Below are positions 36,103 to 45,420 of a stretch of DNA of 64,000 nucleotides, in pieces. The stretch lies in NCBI GenBank assembly GCA_030445275.1, contig JAUCSE010000022.1, positions 124,001 to 188,000 of the forward strand, written 5' to 3'. This DNA comes from Mucilaginibacter sp. Lineage in GTDB: Bacteria > Bacteroidota > Bacteroidia > Sphingobacteriales > Sphingobacteriaceae. Numbering within the stretch: position 1 is the stretch's first letter; every line of letters starts with the position of its first letter. The notes below the pieces were generated by a model. That model ran no database searches. It saw only the letters and a list, made by a program, of their open reading frames with translations, and was not told the origin of the DNA. Position numbers and translations under genes: made by a program.

Positions 36103-37179
36103 ATGAATATTTATAAAATAATAGCAGGGCTATCAGTGATATGCCTGCTTATTGCGACTGTCCGTTTTTACCAGGATGGTATAGCACAGGCCGGGCCATT
36201 CCTCATCGCTTTCTTTATAACACTAGCCATTTCCTTCCGCGGGTTTACACTGCTCAAAGGGTTTTCCTACACGTTGATCATATTTGCCGCAGTTACTACA
36301 GCTTTGTATTATCCGCAGCATTTTATCCAGGTAAACGGGTTTAAACTGGCCGCGCTTATTACGCCGCTTATACAGCTCATTATGTTTGGCATGGGAACAT
36401 CCATGAGTGTTAAAGAATTTGCGGGTGTAATTAAAATGCCTAAAGGGGTATTTATCGGGGTGTTCAGCCATTTCCTGATTATGCCAACGCTGGGATTTAC
36501 CCTGGCTAAATTGAGCGGTTTTCCGCCTGAGATAGCTGCTGGTATCATCCTGATCGGTTGTTCGCCAAACGGCATGGCATCCAACGTGATATCGTATTTA
36601 GCCAAGGCAAACCTGGCTTTATCTATTACTATCACGGCCGTTTCAACTATGCTTGCGCCAATTTTTACACCCTTATTGATGAAGTTTTTGGGCGGCACCT
36701 TTATTCAGATTGATATGCTGAAAATGATGTGGGATATAATCAAAATGGTGATATTACCCATTGGGGTGGGTATCCTGTTTAATAAATACCTGCTTAAACG
36801 GGTAAAGTGGCTGGAGCGCGTGATGCCGATGGTATCCATGTTTGGTATCGCGTTCATTATCGTGATCATTACAGCCGCCGGCAGAAGCAGTTTGCTTAAC
36901 ATTGGTCTCCTGCTGGTTTTACTGGTATTGATCCATAATCTGATGGGGTATACACTGGGTTATTGGGCCGGTAGGCTGTTTAAAATGGATGAACGTGATT
37001 GCCGAACGATGGCGATAGAAGTAGGTATGCAAAATGGCGGCCTGGCATCGGGCCTGGCTAAAGAGATAGGTAAAATTGCCACAGTTGGTTTGGCCCCAGC
37101 CGTATTCGGCCCGCTGATGAATATTACCGGTTCTTTACTGGCTAACTACTGGCATCGTAAGCCGATAAAGGACAAATAA
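36103..37179 (+). CDS. bile acid:sodium symporter (BASS/SBF)-family transporter
   Basis: This 358-residue integral membrane protein has about ten hydrophobic helices and the family motifs LFGMGTSMSVKEF-like (MFGMGTSMSVKEFAG), GCSPNGMASNVISYLAKAN and MAIEVGMQNGGLASGLA. BASS proteins use sodium to import organic anions, including pyruvate, pantothenate, keto acids and bile acids. As the last gene of the locus, 24 nt after the RraA-like gene, it is the likely inner-membrane carrier of the final carboxylate product made in the periplasm. The exact anion cannot be read from sequence. Confidence 0.93.
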   Translation: MNIYKIIAGLSVICLLIATVRFYQDGIAQAGPFLIAFFITLAISFRGFTLLKGFSYTLIIFAAVTTALYYPQHFIQVNGFKLAALITPLIQLIMFGMGTSMSVKEFAGVIKMPKGVFIGVFSHFLIMPTLGFTLAKLSGFPPEIAAGIILIGCSPNGMASNVISYLAKANLALSITITAVSTMLAPIFTPLLMKFLGGTFIQIDMLKMMWDIIKMVILPIGVGILFNKYLLKRVKWLERVMPMVSMFGIAFIIVIITAAGRSSLLNIGLLLVLLVLIHNLMGYTLGYWAGRLFKMDERDCRTMAIEVGMQNGGLASGLAKEIGKIATVGLAPAVFGPLMNITGSLLANYWHRKPIKDK

Positions 37180-37180
37180 C

Positions 37181-37218
37181 ATAACAATGCAGAAATTAGC
37201 TGATTTCTGCGCTGTTAT
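37181..37218 (+). terminator. hairpin after the BASS transporter gene
   Basis: ATAACAATGCAGAAAT (37181-37196) pairs with ATTTCTGCGCTGTTAT (37203-37218) except for two central mismatches. It starts right after the transporter stop. The lack of a T-tract leaves it unclear whether it terminates or protects the 3' end. Confidence 0.5.
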
Positions 37219-37262
37219 TGGCCTGATTGTAACCCGGGAAGCAGGTAAATTGATCTGCTTAA

Positions 37263-37309
37263 AATTTAATGGCTCGTGAGTCGTCTTCTCTGTAAACGAC
37301 CATTAAATT
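37263..37309 (+). promoter_or_regulatory. hairpin ending at the glycosyltransferase start codon
   Basis: AATTTAATGG (37263-37272) pairs perfectly with CCATTAAATT (37300-37309), whose last base touches the ATG at 37310. An inner GTCGT/ACGAC stem (37280-37284 / 37296-37300) stacks inside. The structure could mask the ribosome entry site or be an operator. Confidence 0.4.
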
Positions 37310-38485
37310 ATGTCAAAAGTATTATTTTTAAGTGCTCCCGCTCATGGGAACGTAAACCCAACTTTAGGGTTGGTAAATGAATTAGTAAAACAAGGCGAGG
37401 AAGTAATTTATTTTTCATCGGTTGAATTCAGGGAAAAAATTGAAACAACCGGGGCGATATTCAAAAGCTATAACGAGGACCTGGATATTTTCAAAGGGCA
37501 GGGAGCTTTCGAACCCATGCACCGTGTGCTCAGGGTGGCTCCAAGCATTATTGCAGACATCCTGGATCAGGTTAAAAGTATCCGGTTTGATTACCTGATC
37601 CATTCTGCGGCTTTTCCTTTTACAAAAGTGATTGCCCAGGTATTAAATTTACCCACTGTTTCTTCCCTCGCCATATTTGCCGGGTTAAGACAATTTTCAG
37701 ATAAAATCAATAACCACAAAGCCCTCCCGGGGACCGAAGAAATGATGAAAACCTACCAAAAAGTAGCTAAAGTTATTCAGGAAACGTATGGTGTTGAAAT
37801 GCCTGATACAATTATGAAGCTGATTTTTAACAGAGGCATTATCAATCTGGTTTATACCTCTAAATATTTTGCTCCCGATCCTGATTTTTTTGATGACAGT
37901 TACAAATTTGTTGGACCGCCCATTTATGACCGGAAGGAAAACCTGGATTTTCCGTTTGAGAAACTGTCAGGCAAAAAAGTGATCTATATTTCCTTAGGCA
38001 CAGTATTCAGTAATCATAGTCTTGATCTTTACGAAGTGTTTTTCAAGAGTTTCGCAGATATAGACGCGGTTATTGTGTTGGCGGCATATAATGTGGATGT
38101 AACACAATTTCATATCCCCGCAAATTTTATTGTCAGGAACTATGTACCACAATCGGCACTTTTAAAGTATACCGACGTGGCCATTACACATGCCGGTATG
38201 AATAGTATCAGCGACCTGGTTAGCAGCCATATCCCCTTTGTAGCTATACCGTTGGGCGCCGATCAACCCCTCCTGGCTAAAAGAACCGAAGAACTAGGTA
38301 CGGCAATTGCGCTTGATGTGAAAACGCTCAATCCTGAAATATTGAGAGAAGCAGTTGAAAAAGTGTTGACTGAGCCATCTTATCTTGAAAATATTAAAAA
38401 AATAGCCCATTCCTTTGAACAGGCTGGTGGTTATCCAAAGGCAGTAGAGGAGATCTTTAGCATGAAAAAAGAAATGGGGATTTAA
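37310..38485 (+). CDS. MGT-type (UGT superfamily) glycosyltransferase
   Basis: This 391-residue cytoplasmic GT-B fold enzyme has an N-terminal LFLSAPAHGNVNPTLGLVNE acceptor-domain motif. Its C-terminal nucleotide-sugar domain contains ITHAGMNSISDLVSSHIP followed by PLGADQPLLAKR, the bacterial equivalent of the plant PSPG box. Family members (macrolide glycosyltransferase group, GT1) move a hexose from a UDP- or dTDP-sugar to small hydrophobic acceptors such as macrolides, flavonoids or lipids. The gene stands alone with its own leader hairpin. A detoxifying role is possible but is not shown by context. Confidence 0.9.
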   Translation: MSKVLFLSAPAHGNVNPTLGLVNELVKQGEEVIYFSSVEFREKIETTGAIFKSYNEDLDIFKGQGAFEPMHRVLRVAPSIIADILDQVKSIRFDYLIHSAAFPFTKVIAQVLNLPTVSSLAIFAGLRQFSDKINNHKALPGTEEMMKTYQKVAKVIQETYGVEMPDTIMKLIFNRGIINLVYTSKYFAPDPDFFDDSYKFVGPPIYDRKENLDFPFEKLSGKKVIYISLGTVFSNHSLDLYEVFFKSFADIDAVIVLAAYNVDVTQFHIPANFIVRNYVPQSALLKYTDVAITHAGMNSISDLVSSHIPFVAIPLGADQPLLAKRTEELGTAIALDVKTLNPEILREAVEKVLTEPSYLENIKKIAHSFEQAGGYPKAVEEIFSMKKEMGI

Positions 38486-38595
38486 GAAATTTATAGAAGA
38501 TCAGCCATATCACAAAATATAGTGGGTCAGCGTTGCTGAATGAGCTGTTTAGTATTTTTATTTTGCTAATATTGTTTTGTGATCTTTGATATCTT

Positions 38596-39285
38596 ATGAA
38601 ACACTCTCTTATTAGCTTAAATACGTTTATCATTCTGGCTGTGTCAAGCCTGTTGCCTTTGGGGGTAATTGCACAATCAAAACTGGTTAAAAATTTGAAG
38701 GCCGGCAAACATCAGGTACTGGTTGTATACGGAACAAGTTTATCTGCGGGTGAAGGAGGGCGTGCCTGGGTTGATTCCGTTGACCGGGCGCTGAATAAAG
38801 AATTTCATGGTCTTTTAACTACCATTAACTCGGCCAAAAGTGCCATGTGGTCTACCTGGGGTGTGCAAAATCTGGAGGATAGTGTCATCAAGAAAAAGCC
38901 AGATGCTGTTTTAATAGAGTTTAGCATGAACGATGCCTTCCTCAATTATAAAACAAGTGTAGAACTGGCCCGGATCAATCTTAATTATATGATTGACAGA
39001 ATTAAACTGGATAACCCGAATTGCGAAGTGATATTACAGATCATGAATATCCCGATCAATAAACATACGGAAGTCAGGCCCGAGTTAATGAAATATTATG
39101 ATTTGTACAGGCAGGTTGCTGAAAGAAGAAGCCTTTTGTTAATTGATCACCTGCCGCACTGGCAAAGGATACTGGATCAGGGAAAAGATATGTATTTAAA
39201 ATATGTACCTGACGGTCTTCATCCCGGTGTTGAAATTGCCCGTACACTGATAGCTCCTTACATAGTAAAAAGACTGGAAGAATAA
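38596..39285 (+). CDS. SGNH/GDSL-family hydrolase
   Basis: This 229-residue protein has a signal peptide (to about residue 26, GVIAQ) and the four SGNH blocks. Block I is VYGTSLSAGEG with Ser48 (GTS instead of the common GDS), a Gly-containing block II lies near INSAKSAMWSTWG, the block III Asn is in FSMNDAF, and the catalytic Asp/His are in PDGLHPG. It would be a periplasmic or secreted esterase, possibly a carbohydrate deacetylase. It lies beside, but opposite to, a beta-galactosidase locus, so it could help remove acetyl groups from that substrate, though it is not in the same operon. Confidence 0.85.
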   Translation: MKHSLISLNTFIILAVSSLLPLGVIAQSKLVKNLKAGKHQVLVVYGTSLSAGEGGRAWVDSVDRALNKEFHGLLTTINSAKSAMWSTWGVQNLEDSVIKKKPDAVLIEFSMNDAFLNYKTSVELARINLNYMIDRIKLDNPNCEVILQIMNIPINKHTEVRPELMKYYDLYRQVAERRSLLLIDHLPHWQRILDQGKDMYLKYVPDGLHPGVEIARTLIAPYIVKRLEE

Positions 39286-39300
39286 AGAAACTCAACTTAA

Positions 39301-39338
39301 CCCCCTCATTGATCATAGGATAATGGTCAATCAGGGGG
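39301..39338. terminator. hairpin between convergent SGNH and GH35 genes
   Basis: CCCCCTCATTGATCAT (39301-39316) pairs with ATGGTCAATCAGGGGG (39323-39338) with two mismatches and a 6-nt loop. It lies in the 73-bp gap between convergent genes and probably terminates both. Confidence 0.65.
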
Positions 39339-39358
39339 AAGAGTAAATTATCGTTATC

Positions 39359-41188
39359 TTATTTGATAACAGCATCCAAAATTGGCCTGCTTGTTCCTTT
39401 AAGTATGTTTTGTTCCGGCTTGATCAACTCAAGTACAATAACTTCATTATCGCCTTTCTTTAGCCATTCGGCGGGCACGTACAGGGTTTGCTGCGGGCCA
39501 ATATACCAGTAACGCCCCAGGTTATGTCCATTTACCCAAACCGAGCCCTTACCCCAGCCACTCATATCAAGATAAGTATCTGCAACTTTACTCAACTTAA
39601 ATGAACCTTTTTTTAGCTGTGGTGATGCTGTAGATAGTTTACCTGTTCCTATCCTGAATTGATGGATATCATCAAACGGGAGACTGTACATTTGCCAGTT
39701 TTTTAGTTCGGTATTATCCAGCAATACTTTATCCGTTATGCCTTTTTTGTTTTTCAATAAGTAAGGGCCGAAATTAATACGACCCAGATTTTCAACCAGT
39801 ATATCCAAAGTAACCTTTCCAGCTGGTAGTTGTATTGAAAGGCTGTCCTGGTTTAAACGTCTGTCCAGTATGCCCAGGCGCTTGCCATTTACATATATCA
39901 AACCATAGTCGCGCAGATCCTTAATTTTAAGGGTGCCTTGTTTCCCGCCGTCAAGAATGGTGCGGTATAATACAAAGCCATAGGCCTGGTTAAGATCTTC
40001 AAACGTTAGGGGAGTGGTATTCAGTTTTGCCGGGGGCAGCATATCAAACAAATTGCCCGCCTGTTTAAACTCAATTGCCGGAATATCTATTGCTGGTTTT
40101 GCAACAGGTACTTCCGGTAGAGTTTTGCCATCTGGTAGATGTTTTTTTATTACTTCTCTGAATCTAAGGTATTTATCCGTAGCGTTACCTGCTTCATCAA
40201 GCGGTGCGTCATAGTCATAACTGCTTATCTGTGGTTCATACAGGTTGGTATCATTGTAGTTAGCTCCGTTCATGAACCCGCGTGTGGTACCCCCATGAAA
40301 CATGTACATATTGATTGATAAACCGGCGGCGAGCACAGAATCAAGCTTTGGCAGGTATTTATTGGGCGGAATGGTATGATGCTTTGTTCCCCACCAATCA
40401 AACCAGGCCGGGTACCATTCGGCAATAAAGAAAGGTCCTTTACCTCCATGATTTTCTTTGATCAGCCTTTTAACTTTTGCAACATTGTCCACCCCATTAA
40501 TAGCCGGTAAAAGGCCGGGTAAATGACCATCTTTTATGGCAGGTTCAGGGTCGCAGGTATAAAGTTGACCATCAAAGCCCGCGTCAACAAACATCTTACG
40601 ATTGAGCTCCAGGTAATCTTTGTCGTTAGAGAAAGAGCCATATTCATTTTCAATTTGAACCATGATGATATTACCACCGTGATTCACCTGTAGCGGCGCC
40701 AGTTGTTTACCTACCTGCATCAGGTATTTTTTATAAGCCTCCAGATACTGAGGTTCTTTACTGCGCACAATCAGGCCTTGTTCTTTTTCAAGCCAGTAGG
40801 GGTAGCCACCAAATTCCCATTCGGCACAAACATAAGGGCTTGGGCGTAAAATTACCCACAGGCCTTCCTGTTGCGCGGTTTTCACAAACTCGGCAATGTC
40901 ATTGTTGCCTGAAAAATCATAATGTCCCTTTTGAGGTTCATGCACGTTCCAAAACACGTAGGTGCCTATGGTGTTTAGCCCCATAGCCTTTGCCATTTTC
41001 ATGCGTTGTCGCCAGGCCTCGCGGGGCACGCGGGTATAATGCATTTCGCCGGATATGATCTGCAGCGGTTTGCCATTCAGTAAAAAAGCAGTATCATTTA
41101 AAGCAAAAGTATGCTTAGCATTTTGAGCATGAATGTTAAGGCCGGATAACAAAAATGTTGACAGAATAAATAGTTGTTTAAGCTTCAT
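39359..41188 (-). CDS. GH35 beta-galactosidase
   Basis: This 609-residue exported protein (signal peptide to about residue 21, LNIHAQ) shows GH35 features. The N-terminal GKPLQIISGEMHYTRVPREAW is followed by the acid/base Glu182 in MVQIENEYGSF and the nucleophile Glu257 in FFIAEWYPAWF. C-terminal jelly-roll domains have the conserved WGKGSVWVNGHNLGRYW motif. The enzyme removes terminal non-reducing beta-galactose. It is the last gene of the locus, 48 nt after the GH2 gene, and works in the periplasm on oligosaccharides brought in by the SusCD pair. Confidence 0.95.
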   Translation of the reverse strand: MKLKQLFILSTFLLSGLNIHAQNAKHTFALNDTAFLLNGKPLQIISGEMHYTRVPREAWRQRMKMAKAMGLNTIGTYVFWNVHEPQKGHYDFSGNNDIAEFVKTAQQEGLWVILRPSPYVCAEWEFGGYPYWLEKEQGLIVRSKEPQYLEAYKKYLMQVGKQLAPLQVNHGGNIIMVQIENEYGSFSNDKDYLELNRKMFVDAGFDGQLYTCDPEPAIKDGHLPGLLPAINGVDNVAKVKRLIKENHGGKGPFFIAEWYPAWFDWWGTKHHTIPPNKYLPKLDSVLAAGLSINMYMFHGGTTRGFMNGANYNDTNLYEPQISSYDYDAPLDEAGNATDKYLRFREVIKKHLPDGKTLPEVPVAKPAIDIPAIEFKQAGNLFDMLPPAKLNTTPLTFEDLNQAYGFVLYRTILDGGKQGTLKIKDLRDYGLIYVNGKRLGILDRRLNQDSLSIQLPAGKVTLDILVENLGRINFGPYLLKNKKGITDKVLLDNTELKNWQMYSLPFDDIHQFRIGTGKLSTASPQLKKGSFKLSKVADTYLDMSGWGKGSVWVNGHNLGRYWYIGPQQTLYVPAEWLKKGDNEVIVLELIKPEQNILKGTSRPILDAVIK

Positions 41189-41236
41189 AAATTATAAGTG
41201 CGGGTGTAATTATTTTTTTTTAGATGTGTATCCCGG

Positions 41237-43663
41237 TTATTTAACAGTTAAGGTGATCGATGTTGGTTTAAGACCTGTTGCGCTGAATTGTACTTGTATT
41301 TTACCCGGTTTACCGGTGGTTTGTACATATGCTAACAATTTACCATGAAAAGCTTTTCTTTGATCAGCTTGATAGCTTTCATGGCTGCTTGTACTACCAC
41401 TTTCCAAGCCCAGCAGCTCGGCAAAACCGGTTATGGATACTTTAACTTCATTATCAGCAGTGAAAACCAGGTTGCCATTATTATCTGTTATCTGTATCTC
41501 AACCTGGCTTAACCCCTTGGTTTTGCTGCTAAAAGTGGTTTCATCGGCAATAGCCTTTAGCTGGGCAGCATCGCCGGCTGTTTTAATGGTATTACTGCTT
41601 ACTTCAATGCCGTTATTGTACCCTTTAACCAGTAATTCACCAGGCTCGTAATCTACAGCCCATGACGGAATTTGTCCTGTTGAGGCACCACGTGATTTTT
41701 TACCCAGCGACTTGCCATTCAAAAATAATTCAACCTCCTGGCAATTGGTATAACAGTCAACCCTTATTTTACTGCCCGGCTGCCAGTTCCAAACCGGTTG
41801 CACCGCTTTATGGCTCCAGATGCCTTTATCGTCGGTTTGGGTTATATCTTTGGTGCCTATATAAACCATTGGTTTATTGGCCCAAAGGCTCTGCCTGTAA
41901 AAATATTCAGGCTTTTTAAAACCAGCCAGGTCAATAAGGCCCGCGCCGTTGCTGCGCTGCGGCCATTTTCCCGCTTCGCCTAAATAATCAATCCCCGTCC
42001 ACAGGTATTGTGCCGAAATATATTCGTTGCTGTCAACAGCGTTCCATGCCTGGTGTTGCATACCATTCTCGCTACCGTAAATAATGCGGTTTGGGTATTT
42101 TTTATGATCGTCGGGATAACGATATTCCTGGTAATTATAACCAACAATATCAAGCTCTTCAGGATATCCAACCTCATTTGACATCACCACACCGGCCAAG
42201 GCAGCGGTAACCGGACGTGTTTGATCAATAACCTTAACGGTTTTAACCAACTGCCGGGCAATTACGGTCAATTCGCTTGCCGGCGGATGATCGGCCTGAT
42301 AACCTTTGCCATATATCTGTGGGTTTTTACCCGTGTTTAATACCTCGTGGCTGTAGGGATCATTTGGGTAATCAATTTCATTACCAATACTCCACATGAT
42401 AATGGACGGGTGATTGCGGGCCCTTAATACCATATCGCCCAGATCGCGCGTAGCCCATTCTTTGAAATATTCGTGATAACCATTTTTTGAGGGAGTACCT
42501 ACATTCCAGCCATTTACCCATTTGTTTTTACCCAGTTCCCATTCGTCAAAAGCCTCGTCCATGACCAGGAAGCCCATGCGGTCGCACAGGTCGTATAAAT
42601 AGTCGGCATGCGGGTTATGGCTTAATCTAAGAGAATTAACACCGGCTTCCTTCAATATTTTAAGACGGCGTACCCAAACTTCCTGAGGTACTGCGACACC
42701 CAGCGCCCCGGCATCATCATGTATACAAACACCTTTTAACTTGGTACTTTTATCGTTCAGAAAGAAACCCTTATCCTTGTCAAAACGGATACTGCGGATA
42801 CCTACCTGCTGTGTTACTTCATCAATTTGTTTACCATTGCGGCTTAACGATACTTGTAACTGGTATAATTGAGGGTTTTCAGCATTCCATAACTGAGGGG
42901 ATAACACCTCAGTATTGAATTCCGTTTCATGTTTACCGGGACCTACTTTAAGCTGCTTTTGAAAAGTGGCCGCCACTTTATCTGATGATGATACCAGGTT
43001 TAACTTAATCCCAATATTTGCAGGGATCGTTGTGCTGTTGGTGATATCAACCTTAACTTTCACAGAGGCTTTTTTTGCAGATACATCGGGCGTTGAAAAG
43101 GCTACGTCCCACAAGCCTACATGTACCGGGTTTTTAACAACCAGGTAAACATTGCGGTAAATACCCGAGCCGGTATACCATCTTGAATCGGCAAATTCGC
43201 TATGATCTGCCTTTACGGTAATGGTATTTTTACCCTTAAAATTGAGATATTTTGATAGCTCGTATTGAAAAGGAATAAAACCATTGGGCCTTTTGCCTAA
43301 ATAATGACCATTTATCCATACCTCACTGTTTTTATAAACGCCATCAAAATAAATATAAACCTGTTTGCCCTGCCAGTTGGCATTGGCCGTAAATATTTTT
43401 TTATACCAGCCTATGCCCCCGGGTAAATAACCGGTAGCGCTTGCCCAATCCTCGCTGAATGGGCTCTCAATACTCCAGTCATGCGGCAAATCAAGTGTTT
43501 TCCACCGGGTATTGGCCTCACCACCTTTGTCGCCATTGGTAATATCGCCTTTATGAAACCCCCAGGATGAGTTAAATAGAATAGGAGCGGTTGATTCCTG
43601 CGCGTAAAGTATGCATGGCAGTAAACAACATACCACTAATAATAAAACATTGATGTTCTTCAT
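41237..43663 (-). CDS. GH2-family beta-galactosidase (DUF4982-containing type)
   Basis: The 808-residue protein has a signal peptide (to about residue 22, CILYAQ). Sugar-binding (LDLPHDWSIESPFSEDW, DGVYKNSEVWINGHYLG), Ig-like and TIM-barrel domains follow. Catalytic residues are Glu429 in MWSIGNEIDY (acid/base) and Glu532 in YGSENGMQH (nucleophile). The C-terminal WQPGSKIRVDCYTNCQEVEL stretch and a last beta-domain fit the DUF4982 plus GH2 C-terminal type common in Bacteroidota loci. It is probably an exo-beta-galactosidase, although GH2 also contains beta-glucuronidase and beta-mannosidase activities, so specificity is an inference strengthened by the neighbouring GH35 gene. Confidence 0.93.
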   Translation of the reverse strand: MKNINVLLLVVCCLLPCILYAQESTAPILFNSSWGFHKGDITNGDKGGEANTRWKTLDLPHDWSIESPFSEDWASATGYLPGGIGWYKKIFTANANWQGKQVYIYFDGVYKNSEVWINGHYLGKRPNGFIPFQYELSKYLNFKGKNTITVKADHSEFADSRWYTGSGIYRNVYLVVKNPVHVGLWDVAFSTPDVSAKKASVKVKVDITNSTTIPANIGIKLNLVSSSDKVAATFQKQLKVGPGKHETEFNTEVLSPQLWNAENPQLYQLQVSLSRNGKQIDEVTQQVGIRSIRFDKDKGFFLNDKSTKLKGVCIHDDAGALGVAVPQEVWVRRLKILKEAGVNSLRLSHNPHADYLYDLCDRMGFLVMDEAFDEWELGKNKWVNGWNVGTPSKNGYHEYFKEWATRDLGDMVLRARNHPSIIMWSIGNEIDYPNDPYSHEVLNTGKNPQIYGKGYQADHPPASELTVIARQLVKTVKVIDQTRPVTAALAGVVMSNEVGYPEELDIVGYNYQEYRYPDDHKKYPNRIIYGSENGMQHQAWNAVDSNEYISAQYLWTGIDYLGEAGKWPQRSNGAGLIDLAGFKKPEYFYRQSLWANKPMVYIGTKDITQTDDKGIWSHKAVQPVWNWQPGSKIRVDCYTNCQEVELFLNGKSLGKKSRGASTGQIPSWAVDYEPGELLVKGYNNGIEVSSNTIKTAGDAAQLKAIADETTFSSKTKGLSQVEIQITDNNGNLVFTADNEVKVSITGFAELLGLESGSTSSHESYQADQRKAFHGKLLAYVQTTGKPGKIQVQFSATGLKPTSITLTVK

Positions 43664-43688
43664 AGTTTGCTATAGGTTTTGTATTAAT

Positions 43689-43725
43689 TATCCGGGAGAA
43701 AAACAACACATCTTTCTCCCAGATA
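43689..43725 (-). promoter_or_regulatory. intercistronic hairpin between SusD and GH2 genes
   Basis: TATCCGGGAGAAA (43689-43701) pairs with TTTCTCCCAGATA (43713-43725) with one G-U-type mismatch and an 11-nt loop. In the minus-strand message it sits just after the SusD stop, where it could protect the SusCD part from 3' decay and lower expression of the enzymes. Confidence 0.5.
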
Positions 43726-43732
43726 AATGGTG

Positions 43733-45409
43733 TTAATAGCCTGGGTTTTGCTTTAACTGTCCGTTTGAGGCCTGTATCTCAGCTAATGGTATTGGTAACC
43801 AATAATGCTGTGACAGAAAAGCCCGACCAGTTAGCGCTATCTTTTGTGCATAACTATAGCCAGAAGGGCTGGCAGCATTTATACCTACAGCAACACCGTA
43901 AGCCGGAACATTTTCAGTTTGGTCAGCAATTTTCCATCTGCGCACATCGTAAAACCGGTGTTCCTCAAAAGCAAGCTCAATCCGTCTTTCATTTCTAATG
44001 GCGGTACGCATATCATCTTGAGATAGTCCTGTCAGTATTGGCATGTTTACAGATGCACGTTGCCTGATGGTATTAATGGCTTGATAAACACTTGCATCAG
44101 GCCCTGCTACTTCATTTTGTGCTTCGGCATAGTTAAGCAGTATTTCTGCATACCGGAAATAGATCCATGGCTGTGCACCGGTCTGGTTTGAACCAGTAAC
44201 CGGGTAACTATCATCCGCAAACTTTCTTAAATAATAACCGGTTTTACTCGCGTTTTGAGGGTTCGGCCCCTGGTTGCTATCTTTGCCACCTGGCAAAAAG
44301 ACATCGACAGTGCTGTTTCTGTATGGTGCACGATTATAAAGAATAGTTGCATAGAACCGTGGATCGCGGTTGACGTATGGATTTTGTGAATCGTAGCCCG
44401 ACGCTGGATCAGTTATAGGTTTGCCATTACTCATTTGATAGGCATCCACTATATTTTGCAGCGGTACATTACCGCCATAGCCACCATAACTGTTAGGTCC
44501 ATTATCTGTCTCTATAGGGAGGTGGGCAGCGGTAACCGGATAAAATAATCTTTCAAATATAATTTCGTTATTATTTTCAGGCGTCACAAACAATTGTCTA
44601 TAACCGCCCTGGAATAAACTGTATTTGCCAAGATCCATCACCGCTTTGGCAGCCGCAGCGGCTGCCTGCCAGGTTCCGGCGTTATACAAGGGGCTCGCGG
44701 CATATAGTAGCAACCTTGATTTTAATGCCAGCGCAGCTCCTTTTGTTGCCCTGCCTAAGGCCCATGTTGAGCCATTATCCACCGGGAGCTTTGAGGCAGC
44801 ATCATCCAGTTGAGAACTGGCATAAGTAATAGACTCAGTAATACTAGCGCGGTTGAAAAGGCTTGGGTCCTGCAGGTTATCGGTTAGCTCAGTTACCTTA
44901 TCGCCCATTAATACGATGCCGCCATAGTTACGAATGAGATCCTGATATCTAAACGCCCTGATAAATTCAAGCTCACCAATTAGCTTATTTTTATGCCCCG
45001 CGCTTAATGGCAAGCCATTGATTACGCTTAAGGCATAATTGCACTCACGGATACCACGATAACTGCGCCCCCAAAGAGTCCCCGCATCACCGAGATTATT
45101 TGGGGCTAAGTGCCCTTGCTGGATCACCCAGGTATTATCATCGTTGTTGTATATAGATTCGTCTGTTAATGAACTCCATAACGCCCATTGAAACCCTCTG
45201 CCAAAACCCGTATTGTCATCTTCTTTATCCTGTAATTTAACACCGATATACCTGTTGATCACATAAGCTTCAAAAAGCGAGGTATCGGATAAAATAGTGG
45301 CGTTACTTATTTTGTCGGTCGATGTTAATGACAGGAAATCCTTTTTACAAGACGTCATGAATACAATGCAAAGCGCCAGGCAGCCTGTTATATATTTTAT
45401 ACTTTTCAT
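43733..45409 (-). CDS. SusD-family glycan-binding lipoprotein
   Basis: This 558-residue lipoprotein has lipobox MTSC (Cys about residue 21). SusD TPR elements include ELEFIRAFRYQDLIRNYGGIVLMGD, and YFRYAEILLNYAEAQNEV is the typical C-terminal helix. ERRIELAFEEHRFYDVRRWK and YWLPIPLAEIQASNGQLKQNPGY are the standard ending of the RagB/SusD class. It binds glycan at the cell surface and closes over its SusC partner, whose gene ends 11 nt upstream. It probably recognises a galactose-containing oligosaccharide, judging from the downstream enzymes. Confidence 0.96.
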   Translation of the reverse strand: MKSIKYITGCLALCIVFMTSCKKDFLSLTSTDKISNATILSDTSLFEAYVINRYIGVKLQDKEDDNTGFGRGFQWALWSSLTDESIYNNDDNTWVIQQGHLAPNNLGDAGTLWGRSYRGIRECNYALSVINGLPLSAGHKNKLIGELEFIRAFRYQDLIRNYGGIVLMGDKVTELTDNLQDPSLFNRASITESITYASSQLDDAASKLPVDNGSTWALGRATKGAALALKSRLLLYAASPLYNAGTWQAAAAAAKAVMDLGKYSLFQGGYRQLFVTPENNNEIIFERLFYPVTAAHLPIETDNGPNSYGGYGGNVPLQNIVDAYQMSNGKPITDPASGYDSQNPYVNRDPRFYATILYNRAPYRNSTVDVFLPGGKDSNQGPNPQNASKTGYYLRKFADDSYPVTGSNQTGAQPWIYFRYAEILLNYAEAQNEVAGPDASVYQAINTIRQRASVNMPILTGLSQDDMRTAIRNERRIELAFEEHRFYDVRRWKIADQTENVPAYGVAVGINAASPSGYSYAQKIALTGRAFLSQHYWLPIPLAEIQASNGQLKQNPGY

Positions 45410-45420
45410 AATGCTGGATA

